Source of the DNA: Bartonella australis AUST/NH1
GTDB taxonomy: Bacteria > Pseudomonadota > Alphaproteobacteria > Rhizobiales > Rhizobiaceae
Length of the DNA: 64,000 nucleotides
Assembly (NCBI RefSeq): GCF_000341355.1
Contig: NC_020300.1
Location: forward strand, 1,183,501-1,247,500
Direction: 5' to 3'
Shown: positions 1 to 6,188 of the stretch, one piece after another
Numbering within the stretch: the stretch's first letter is position 1
Layout of the letters: each line of letters opens with the position of its first letter
Notes under the pieces: generated by a model
Told to the model about the DNA's origin: nothing
The model's database searches: none
The model's input: only the letters and a program-made list of their open reading frames with translations
Made by a program: the position numbers and the translations under genes

Positions 1-232
1 AAACCGTACCTGAACCGACAAAGGGATCATAGATTGTTTCGATTTTGGGATTTACCTGCAGCAGAAGATCAATCAATTCCGCCTGCATTTGCGGGACCAT
101 CATAGCAGGATAAGCCATGAGAGCATGACAATGCTCACGCCGCGACCGCCTCCCTTTAAAATCCCAATAATCCTCGTTTCGAGCAGAGATTGATTCAAAC
201 TTCTCTGCAACAGAATGGTCCGGTCTGTGCAT
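1..232 (-). CDS. DNA methyltransferase, N-terminal part (cut by window edge)
   Basis: Reading the minus strand from an ATG at 232 gives an open frame that runs off the window. It contains a proline-rich stretch, MAYPAMMVPQMQAEL, and about 68 residues in, YDPFVGSGTV. DPF-x-GSGT is the S-adenosylmethionine-binding motif of beta-class N6-adenine/N4-cytosine DNA methyltransferases, so a DNA modification enzyme is likely; the catalytic (D/N/S)PP(Y/F) motif would lie outside the window. The first codons (MHRPDHSVAEK) and the leader are almost identical to those of the nuclease-like gene starting at 3100, so the two genes share a duplicated 5' end. It is the last visible gene of the cargo zone behind the phage lysis genes. 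Specificity is unknown. Confidence 0.75.
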   Translation of the reverse strand, partial: MHRPDHSVAEKFESISARNEDYWDFKGRRSRREHCHALMAYPAMMVPQMQAELIDLLLQVNPKIETIYDPFVGSGTV

Positions 233-395
233 GAAATAATCTTCCTTAGGGGCACGTTTGCATGTTCGTTATTATCGCACAAAAATGCAATAATAATCAA
301 TAAGTTAAAAGATTTTTCCCACTAGATTTCCACCCACAAATCCTGGCTCTGTGGGTATTATGTTTTAAGATTTGACGGGTTGAGAAGAGGCATTT
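200..395. repeat. Copy B of a ~200-bp duplicated segment (Rz1 3' end, promoter, gene start)
   Basis: This stretch closely matches 3062-3262. On the minus strand it holds a remnant of the Rz1 3' end without its start, the shared promoter and leader, and the first ~15 codons of the downstream gene. Similarity stops inside the coding region, after which the two downstream genes are unrelated. Confidence 0.85.
271..300 (-). promoter_or_regulatory. Putative promoter of the methyltransferase gene
   Basis: On the minus strand, TTGATT (300-295) and GATAAT (276-271) are spaced 18 bases apart, about 40 bases before the ATG at 232. The same arrangement is preserved in the duplicated copy before the gene at 3100. 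Predicted from sequence only. Confidence 0.45.
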
Positions 396-502
396 ACTCG
401 TGATTTTAAAATGAACCCGTTCGGTACTATTTTATCAAAAATGGGGGTGTTTTTAGTGAATTCGTCCCGTTCGGGTTCATTTCATAAAAGCCGGTTTAAA
501 TA

Positions 503-524
503 GATGCCCCCAAATGGGGGCCGG
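503..524 (-). terminator. Hairpin after the antirepressor operon
   Basis: The segment 506-521 is a GCCCCC/GGGGGC stem with a short AAAT loop, followed on the minus strand by a weak AT-rich tail. It lies 27 bases past the stop codon at 548, so it could end the antirepressor transcript. Between 395 and 503 a second, longer inverted repeat (around 411-423 and 468-481) is also visible. Confidence 0.45.
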
Positions 525-547
525 TGTTGATATAATTGATTATGAAC

Positions 548-838
548 TTATGCGCACTTCTTGATCTGTACGCTCTTCTCAAGCTGTAAGCTCTCTAAAA
601 TAGGGTAACAACGCGATATCAATTCACCATTGCCATAGGTCGTATCTGCAAAAAGGAGTTTCATTAAATCATCAGCAGGCGAATCTTCACTAACAACTCC
701 CCTCATTTTAGTTACGACGTTGTTCATAGCTTTTTGGATATCAACAAACAAATCATCGTATAGGCGGGCAACTTTGCGACATTCATCTAAATATTCGCAC
801 AAAGTAAAGAGTTCATCTATTCTCTTTTTACTCATCAT
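548..838 (-). CDS. Small helical protein coupled to the antirepressor
   Basis: A 96-residue product starting ATG at 838, overlapping the stop codon of the antirepressor gene, so the two are probably translationally coupled. It is predicted to be mostly helical, with many charged and leucine residues, no membrane segment and a lysine-rich end (QIKKCA). I do not recognise the family. Position suggests an accessory factor of the antirepressor operon, but nothing in the sequence shows its function. Confidence 0.6.
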   Translation of the reverse strand: MMSKKRIDELFTLCEYLDECRKVARLYDDLFVDIQKAMNNVVTKMRGVVSEDSPADDLMKLLFADTTYGNGELISRCYPILESLQLEKSVQIKKCA

Positions 839-1578
839 ACGGCCTCCCTCAGCGTTGAATTTCCCGAAAGAATCTCCGATAAACGTGCCAGCCCCTTTGA
901 AGTAACACGTGCCTGAACAGCGATCTTCTCACTTCCGTCACCACGGCTAATAACTTTCGTAGGACAATCCATGAGGCCTGACTGTATCTTCTCCTGGTAA
1001 GGGATATAGGCAGTATTCCCCATGCGCCTGTAGATCCATTTATTCTGCGACAGATAGGCGAATAGATCTCTCGGTCTCATCTCTAAGGCTTTAGCAGCAT
1101 TAGTGATACACATGGTACCATCTGCCCTGGTTAAGTGCTCATAGGCTGCAACCTTGGGCTCTTGCTCTTTAACCTTGCTTTCCAAGGCAATAACTTTTTC
1201 AACATTATTCAAGAGCAAAGTCTTTAGATGGTTTGGGTCGTTTAAAATCTCCTGGACATTTGTAGGAGCCGTGGCCCGACGTTCACACTCAATGAAGTAT
1301 TGTCGTGCTTGCCTGCCCTTCTTGTTGCGTTCAACCATGGATAACTCTTTCGCCATATTTAGTGAGAGGTGATATTCCTTCTGTTTTCCACCGCTTACTA
1401 AATTTTTAGTAAGCGTTACAAAGTCCCGGTTTTCAACGAATCCAAAGTCATTAATGCGGTTTTTAATCCAATCATTAAAGCGGCTTGTTACCCCTAAAAA
1501 TGCGTGTAAGTCGCGCGCATTTACCGTTTGAACAGTCTCCTGCCCAATTTGTTTTTCATTAATTGTAATGAGAGTCAT
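835..1578 (-). CDS. Phage antirepressor (AntA/AntB + KilAC)
   Basis: The 247-residue product has an N-terminal AntA/AntB domain (about residues 10-90, with VNARDLHAFLGV and FNDWIKNRI) and a C-terminal KilAC DNA-binding domain (about 125-240, with ITNAAKALEMRPRDLFAYL). Antirepressors of this architecture, as in phage P1, release the lytic genes from the prophage repressor. Expression is expected to be silenced in the lysogen by the structured leader directly upstream (1585-1830), whose antisense strand can cover the Shine-Dalgarno sequence at about 1585-1589. The gene overlaps the 96-residue partner at its 3' end. A truncated paralogue with its own leader lies just upstream at 1899-2180. Confidence 0.92.
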   Translation of the reverse strand: MTLITINEKQIGQETVQTVNARDLHAFLGVTSRFNDWIKNRINDFGFVENRDFVTLTKNLVSGGKQKEYHLSLNMAKELSMVERNKKGRQARQYFIECERRATAPTNVQEILNDPNHLKTLLLNNVEKVIALESKVKEQEPKVAAYEHLTRADGTMCITNAAKALEMRPRDLFAYLSQNKWIYRRMGNTAYIPYQEKIQSGLMDCPTKVISRGDGSEKIAVQARVTSKGLARLSEILSGNSTLREAV

Positions 1579-1584
1579 CGTGTA

Positions 1585-1830
1585 CTCCTGTGAAGTTAAA
1601 TGTTTTTGATGAAGACAACCTAGAAGGCTGTCGGGCGCTCAAAAACACGGTTCACAGTCCGTCGTTACGCTTTTCCCATAAGGGTATTGTATGGCGTAAC
1701 CACACCCGACAAAGACTACTAATGCACGAAACTGCGCACAGAGTCAAAATCATCGCGGAAGAAAGTTTATCGGAACTCACCCGCTGTGAACTTAAAGTGT
1801 TTTTGAAGCACTTGTCTTCAAAAAAACATG
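1585..1830 (-). ncRNA. C4-like antisense leader RNA of the full-length antirepressor (copy 1)
   Basis: This gene-free leader reads on the minus strand into the antirepressor start. It contains a core of about 120 bases almost identical to 2263-2387. The core is flanked by complementary arms, 1784-1811 and 1635-1657 (CTGTGAAC..GTGTTTTTG against CAAAAACAC..GTTCACAG). The second arm can also pair with 1588-1609, which covers the antirepressor ribosome-binding site. This matches the control logic of the C4 antisense RNA of phages P1/P7. A base insertion relative to copy 2 breaks any shared reading frame, so the conservation is of RNA, not protein. Assignment to the C4 family is from memory of the P1 system, not from a covariance search. 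Confidence 0.7.
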
Positions 1831-1898
1831 TTTAAAAAAAATTGTCAATAAGTGTTTTGAGAAATTTGTGAGTGCGTAAAAACGCCGAGAAGCGATGC

Positions 1899-2180
1899 TT
1901 ACTTGCCCTTCTTGTTGCGTTCAACCATGGATAGCTCTTTTGCCATATTTAGTGCGAGGTGATATTCCACGCTCGGACGGCCTCCTGAAGGTTTCGCTAA
2001 AATTTTAGCGAAACTGATAAAGTCTTGATTTTCTTTAAAATTATATTCATGAATGCGGTTTTTAATCCAATCTCTAAAATTGGAACTCACTTCCAAGAAC
2101 GCATGCAGATCACGCGCATTTACCGTTTGAACAGTCTCCTGCCCAAGCGTTTGCTCTGATATTGTAATGAGATTAGCCAT
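1899..2180 (-). CDS. Truncated antirepressor paralogue (AntA/AntB domain only)
   Basis: The 93-residue product matches the N-terminal AntA/AntB domain of the 247-residue antirepressor closely (shared VNARDLHAFL, DWIKNRI, LNMAKELSMVERNKKG) but stops at NKKGK, exactly where the longer protein continues into RQARQYF. The KilAC part is absent. It keeps a start codon, a strong Shine-Dalgarno (AAGGAGG) and its own C4-like leader. It may be a decaying duplicate or a short protein that interferes with the full-length one; the sequence cannot decide. Confidence 0.7.
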   Translation of the reverse strand: MANLITISEQTLGQETVQTVNARDLHAFLEVSSNFRDWIKNRIHEYNFKENQDFISFAKILAKPSGGRPSVEYHLALNMAKELSMVERNKKGK

Positions 2181-2186
2181 AATAGG

Positions 2187-2430
2187 CCTCCTTGTTGTTT
2201 AATATAGTTTCTTATTGAGGCACCTCGAAAGGTTGCCGGGTGCTAAGAAACACGGCAACAAGCCCGTCGTTACGCTTTCCCCATAAGGGTATTGTATGGC
2301 GTAACCACACCCGACAAGACTATTAATGCACGAAAGCGCGCAAAGAGTCAAAATCATCGCGGAAGAAAGTTTATCGGAACTCACCCGCTTGTTGCTACGG
2401 TGTTTCTTACGCACCTTCTCTTAAGGAATC
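2187..2430 (-). ncRNA. C4-like antisense leader RNA of the truncated antirepressor (copy 2)
   Basis: Second copy of the structured leader. Arms at 2387-2414 and 2240-2263 pair (GCTTGTTGC..GTGTTTCTTA against AAGAAACAC..GCAACAAGC), and the 3' arm can alternatively pair with 2191-2214 beside the AAGGAGG ribosome-binding site. Relative to copy 1 the arm sequences differ on both sides in a compensatory way, while the core between them is nearly unchanged. A 71-codon frame can be read through it, but it is shifted in copy 1, so I do not count it as a gene. Confidence 0.7.
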
Positions 2431-2536
2431 ACACTAGAAAATATTTGTCAATAAGTATTTTGAGGAAAGTGCTCTCAAATTTGAGGAGAGCTGCCGTGCT
2501 CATTAAGCTTAATTTATCTTTATACACTTCAATCCT

Positions 2537-3100
2537 TCATGAGGTTTTAGAAATAAGATCTTCGTAAAATAATATTTCCGAGCGCAATTCTCCAACAACG
2601 TGATTAGTGCCCGGTTCTTTTATTTGTGCTGTGCTGAAATAACCGTTGCGGCCGGAAAATTTTATCCAATGCGATAATCGGTTGGGGTTCAAAGTCGAGC
2701 CGATTAAATAGCCGTAAAATTGCTGGAGCTTACCGTTAGACTTTGCCAGCAATAATTGGGAATATTCCATTAAATCAGCAACGTGATTATCCATTGAAAC
2801 GCCGGGGGCCTTAAACTCTACGATGACGGCAGCACCTTCCTTGTTTAAAATTGCTATATCAGGCCTTTTTAAATTATTTTCTTCCACGTTTCCTTTAAAT
2901 CTTCGTAACAGCTCTTCCATCCTCTCGTCTATGTCTTGCTCAAAAAAAGGACTATTATCAGGAAGTCTAATTGACGAAAGCGCTTTATCCGAGGCTATAT
3001 AATCATAATACTGGTATTCTTCATTCAATAGCCAAATATCATGCTCTGACGTTTCATCACTATCTTTCTTCTCTGCAAGAGAATGCTCTTGTCTATGCAT
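2537..3100 (-). CDS. PD-(D/E)XK nuclease-like cargo protein
   Basis: A 187-residue protein with a PD-(D/E)XK-type signature in the middle: RPDIAILNKEG followed by AVIVEFKAPG, i.e. D..(12).EFK. This is the active-site core of many restriction endonucleases and related nucleases. No methyltransferase or helicase domain is present. It lies directly behind the lysis genes, a usual place for phage cargo (moron) genes, and has its own promoter-like sequence. Its first codons and leader are shared with the methyltransferase gene at 232. A role in defence against other phages or in DNA degradation is plausible but is inference; whether the fold is complete is uncertain. Confidence 0.65.
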   Translation of the reverse strand: MHRQEHSLAEKKDSDETSEHDIWLLNEEYQYYDYIASDKALSSIRLPDNSPFFEQDIDERMEELLRRFKGNVEENNLKRPDIAILNKEGAAVIVEFKAPGVSMDNHVADLMEYSQLLLAKSNGKLQQFYGYLIGSTLNPNRLSHWIKFSGRNGYFSTAQIKEPGTNHVVGELRSEILFYEDLISKTS

Positions 3101-3262
3101 GGGATAATCTTCCTTAGGGGTGCGTTTACACGTTCGTTATTATCGCACAAAAATGCAATAATAATCAATAAGTTAAAAGATTTTTTCACTAGATTTCCAC
3201 CCACAAATCCTGGCTCCCTGGGTGTTATGCTTTAAGATTTGGCGGGCTAAGGAGAGGCTCAT
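3062..3262. repeat. Copy A of the ~200-bp duplicated segment
   Basis: Counterpart of 200-395. Here the Rz1 3' end belongs to an intact gene, so this copy is probably the source. It spans the end of Rz1, the promoter at 3139-3168 and the first codons of the nuclease-like gene. Confidence 0.85.
3139..3168 (-). promoter_or_regulatory. Putative promoter of the nuclease-like cargo gene
   Basis: Minus-strand TTGATT (3168-3163), 18-base spacer, GATAAT (3144-3139), about 40 bases before the ATG at 3100. It would let this gene be expressed from the lysogen independently of the late operon. Confidence 0.45.
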
Positions 3263-3400
3263 ATCAGCCACATCCCTTGATGTTGAATAAATCGGAAACC
3301 ACCCTATGCAAGACGAAGACGGCACTCTATTTGTCGCGCACCCATTTAAGCAGATTAGAGCGCACGCTATTATCGTCCATTTGATCAATTTCATGATCAA
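3173..3400 (-). CDS. Rz1-like outer-membrane spanin lipoprotein
   Basis: The 75-residue product begins with a lipoprotein signal: MIMKLIKW, a hydrophobic stretch, then LNGC with the lipidated cysteine near position 21. It is embedded in a different frame in the 3' end of the Rz-like gene, the classic nested Rz/Rz1 arrangement. Together the pair would fuse inner and outer membranes in the last step of lysis. A clear homologue exists at 50167-50379, and remnants lie at 301-395 and 50735-50900. Confidence 0.75.
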   Translation of the reverse strand: MIMKLIKWTIIACALICLNGCATNRVPSSSCIGWFPIYSTSRDVADMSLSLARQILKHNTQGARICGWKSSEKIF

Positions 3401-3545
3401 CCTCCAGTCTTATTTGCGCGGCCTTTAAATCAGCCTGGCTTTGTCTATCCCGCTCTTTCTCCCGTCCAAGCTTAAAGATCTTGAAGAAGGCCATAAAAAA
3501 AGCGGCTAATGCCGCACCCATCATCAGCAGATAGTTTTTCACCAT
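3327..3545 (-). CDS. Rz-like inner-membrane spanin
   Basis: Starting at ATG 3545, which overlaps the endolysin stop codon (TAATG), the product is 72 residues: one N-terminal membrane segment (about residues 4-22) followed by a highly charged helix (LGREKERDRQSQADLKAAQ) as in i-spanins. Its 3' end overlaps Rz1. An upstream ATG at 3578 in the same frame is less likely because the TAATG overlap is typical of coupled lysis genes. A holin-like role for the membrane segment cannot be excluded. Confidence 0.7.
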   Translation of the reverse strand: MVKNYLLMMGAALAAFFMAFFKIFKLGREKERDRQSQADLKAAQIRLEVDHEIDQMDDNSVRSNLLKWVRDK

Positions 3546-4222
3546 TATGCTTCCTTCAAGCGCTTCATCGTGGCCCACAATCCGAACCCAACACCTGCAA
3601 GCGTCAAGGCTAAAAACGCATAGCGCATTATATCCAGATTACCGATAAAAGGCTCTAGCTGGTGAGCTGCCTCAGAACATGTAGATCCCAAAAGCCCTAA
3701 ACCCGCAACGATGGCCGATTTCCCCTCACCTGTCTTATGGAAACGTTGACGTTCAGGTTCTGCACACTCAACACATTGTGATGCGATAAAGGAGCCCTTA
3801 GACCACAAACCTATTTCCGCAGCACGGCGATTGATTAAGCCTTGCGATCTTTTTCCAGAGCAATATACCCAACGATTGAGCTGTCCGGGCACACAGTCGT
3901 AATCACCTTGATTGAGCTTCTTAACCAGGGTAGATTCTTTGAAAGCAGCTACACCAATATTGAACGCAAAGGAAACAAGGGCGGCAAACTGGTTGTCATT
4001 CAAGTCCACCTTGACTGCTTCATGAACAGCCCGCTCAAAGCCTATGAGATCCTTTTTTAAAAGCACATCAGCTTGCTTAGCCGTGATCGTCTCCCCCGCT
4101 TTAACATTCTCTGTATGGCCGTAACCAATGGTCCAAACTCCTCCAATATCCTGGTAGGATTCAAGCCGTAAACCTTCCCACCTCTTGAGAGCTTCAATGC
4201 CGTCTTTATTGATTTTTCGCAT
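3545..4222 (-). CDS. Endolysin, GH24 lysozyme with C-terminal membrane segment
   Basis: From ATG 4222, preceded by a strong AGGAGG, the product has 225 residues. The T4-lysozyme-type catalytic triad is visible at Glu16, Asp25 and Thr31 (WEGLRLESYQDIGGVWTIGYGHT region), so it should cleave the glycan strands of peptidoglycan. Beyond the usual lysozyme length there is an extension ending in a membrane helix (LDIMRYAFLALTLAGVGFG) and a basic tail. No separate holin gene is apparent beside it. The extension may anchor the enzyme or contribute to membrane disruption; that is inference. A more upstream ATG (4249) lacks a good ribosome-binding site. Confidence 0.88.
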   Translation of the reverse strand: MRKINKDGIEALKRWEGLRLESYQDIGGVWTIGYGHTENVKAGETITAKQADVLLKKDLIGFERAVHEAVKVDLNDNQFAALVSFAFNIGVAAFKESTLVKKLNQGDYDCVPGQLNRWVYCSGKRSQGLINRRAAEIGLWSKGSFIASQCVECAEPERQRFHKTGEGKSAIVAGLGLLGSTCSEAAHQLEPFIGNLDIMRYAFLALTLAGVGFGLWATMKRLKEA

Positions 4223-4280
4223 AAATACCTCCTGCCGTAGCTTAGCCATTAAAGTGGACTTTCATTTTTAGAATGCCCCC

Positions 4281-5585
4281 TCATATATCGCCTTCTTCCA
4301 TGTGAATGACGCCCTCGCCTTCATCATAAGATGCATCTGGCGGAGCATTTGGGTCGATAGTATCATCCTTATCTGGCATCGTATTTGCTACATTTCCTGC
4401 AGCATCTTCCTGCGCTTTATCAAAAAGCTCGCAGTCTATTCTCGTTGTATATCCGCCCGTTCTATCGAGTTTGTGTTTGACACTTTTTATACACCACTCA
4501 GCAGGAATGTAAGGCCGAAATGGTGGCTCCTGTACAAGTTTTGCTTCTGCTTGAACAAAGGGATCACCGCCAATATCGCACGAAAAAGATGACTTCCCTC
4601 GTGATGACTTATTGCGGTAAGCGGCGATTGCTGCAACCGCTTCTGATTGATTATGATAGGTGTATTTTAATTCATGAAAAGGCGGGTTACCAACTTTGAC
4701 TTCCTTTTTTTCACCACTGCGTATATCATGATAAGTTGCGGTAACGCCGCCCTTTTTTTCTTCCTCTTGCTTTTCAGGTTCTTTGACTGTCGTTTCTGGT
4801 TCAGGTGGGTCCGGCATGTCCTTTTCATCCATGTGAATGAAATCCCCACCATCATCAATCTCTTCGGGTTCTCGTATATCCGCCGCGGCTTTTTGGTCGT
4901 CTCCGGCATCTGTTTCTAAGCCATTTGCGGCACCAGCTTCATCACGCGCACTATATTTAAAATCCCAAGAGGTGCATAATTTTTCATGAATAACCACGAC
5001 AGGAAGTGTTTCACCAGTTATAGCTTTGCCTTCACCACGTTTAGCGAGAACAAGTTTGCCATTAACGGGCTTTGCGACAGCATCATATTCCCCCGCAAGA
5101 CGCGCTGCAAAAGCCATATCGCTTTCAGCAGTTTGGTCTATGTGACGGACAACAATTTTTGCAAGAGTAGGATCAACTTTTGGCGTATAGCCGTTGCGCT
5201 GTGCTATCTCCTGGATGATATTCCCTAATGTTTGCTGGTGATAAGATTGGCTTTTTGGCGTCCTATAAGACGTGTTCATGGATGCCGCGCGTCCTGTAAC
5301 ACTTAAATTTCGTGGTGGACTACTAACAGATATCTCATCAATCAAATAGGCTCCCATATTGCGTATTTTGCCACCCTCATATCCAAGTGTCACAGAAATG
5401 ATTGTCCCTATTAAAGGGATATCGAGCGAGCCGTTATCACTGTCCCGTACACGGTCATCAAGCTCTATGGTGATACGATCACTTTTGTTCTCTGCCTCAT
5501 CGGTGATTTCAATCGACAACACATAATTCATTAAGCTTCTTGTGATGTCTTCTCCATTTGCTGTAACCGTGCAAAAAGGTTTCAT
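4281..5585 (-). CDS. D: Phage tail hub / late control D protein (P2 gpD-like)
   Basis: A 434-residue protein from ATG 5585, which overlaps the stop codon of gene X (ATGA). The N-terminal 250 residues resemble P2 gpD, the baseplate hub that carries the spike, with the usual family features (beta-rich start; QTLGNIIQEIAQRNGY). It has an acidic low-complexity insert around residues 230-290 rich in D, E, P and K, and an acidic tail (DEGEGVIHMEEGDI). Order X-D matches P2-type tail operons. It is the last tail gene before lysis. Confidence 0.85.
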   Translation of the reverse strand: MKPFCTVTANGEDITRSLMNYVLSIEITDEAENKSDRITIELDDRVRDSDNGSLDIPLIGTIISVTLGYEGGKIRNMGAYLIDEISVSSPPRNLSVTGRAASMNTSYRTPKSQSYHQQTLGNIIQEIAQRNGYTPKVDPTLAKIVVRHIDQTAESDMAFAARLAGEYDAVAKPVNGKLVLAKRGEGKAITGETLPVVVIHEKLCTSWDFKYSARDEAGAANGLETDAGDDQKAAADIREPEEIDDGGDFIHMDEKDMPDPPEPETTVKEPEKQEEEKKGGVTATYHDIRSGEKKEVKVGNPPFHELKYTYHNQSEAVAAIAAYRNKSSRGKSSFSCDIGGDPFVQAEAKLVQEPPFRPYIPAEWCIKSVKHKLDRTGGYTTRIDCELFDKAQEDAAGNVANTMPDKDDTIDPNAPPDASYDEGEGVIHMEEGDI

Positions 5586-5806
5586 TGCCTGCTGCCCCAA
5601 ATTCTGATCACTGGCATCGCTTTGGGATAAGGCAGGACAGGTAAGAGGATAGTGATGCCCGCTTCTAAGATTGGCCCATATTCTGCAAGTCCAAAATTAG
5701 CCGCATAGACGCGCTCAACAGCAAGCGCTTGCTGACCTTTGGTATAATATTTCCAGCAAATGGCATCAACCATATCGCCTTCTTTGGTCACATAAAGATC
5801 ACTCAT
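5582..5806 (-). CDS. X: Tail protein X (P2 gpX-like)
   Basis: A 74-residue protein with the gpX pattern: MSDLYVTKEGDMVDAICWKYY, then a segment ending in LEAGITILLPVLP, related to LysM-type modules. It sits between U and D with one- to four-base overlaps on both sides, as in P2-like phages, where it is needed for tail completion. Confidence 0.85.
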   Translation of the reverse strand: MSDLYVTKEGDMVDAICWKYYTKGQQALAVERVYAANFGLAEYGPILEAGITILLPVLPYPKAMPVIRIWGSRQ

Positions 5807-6183
5807 TAATCTTCACCATATTCTTTTAAATGCACGGTAAATTCTTGTTTCTTGGGAAGGCCATTTTGATGAAAAACGCTCTGCGTTTCGCTCACGGAAA
5901 GGATGACAAATTTGCCTAAAATCAGGCCCTGACCCGTCACCAGGATGTGAGGTCCCCCATGCGCCATGTGCCGCAAATATTCTAGCTGTCCATAACCGCC
6001 TTTGAAATCTGGATAAATCACGCCTGTTAAAGAAAATTCCACATTTGCAGCAGCAGGCAATTGAAGTGCCGTTTTTCGTCCCAATCGCCCTTGCTCAACC
6101 CACGGGACCTCGTAAGACATATCAAGTGTTTGATAGGCTGCTGTTTCAATCGAAAAAATAAAACACCCTAAAGCCAGCATCAT
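5806..6183 (-). CDS. U: Tail protein U (P2 gpU-like)
   Basis: A 125-residue protein of the P2 gpU family: it starts LGCFIFSIETAAYQTL and contains R.GRKTALQLPA and FKGGYGQLEYLR, positions conserved in gpU. It would lie at the tail end near the baseplate. The stop overlaps the start of X by one base, and gene T ends six bases upstream. Confidence 0.85.
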   Translation of the reverse strand: MMLALGCFIFSIETAAYQTLDMSYEVPWVEQGRLGRKTALQLPAAANVEFSLTGVIYPDFKGGYGQLEYLRHMAHGGPHILVTGQGLILGKFVILSVSETQSVFHQNGLPKKQEFTVHLKEYGED

Positions 6184-6188
6184 GGTAT

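Noticed and set aside
100..300. 66-codon minus-strand frame
   Set aside because: Out of frame with the methyltransferase start, which has the DPF-x-GSGT motif; it is a shadow.
1590..1835. 81-codon plus-strand frame
   Set aside because: Opposite strand of the structured leader; no protein character, no counterpart frame conserved in copy 2.
2199..2414. 71-codon frame through the structured leader copy 2
   Set aside because: The matching frame in copy 1 is shifted by an inserted base, while RNA pairing is preserved.
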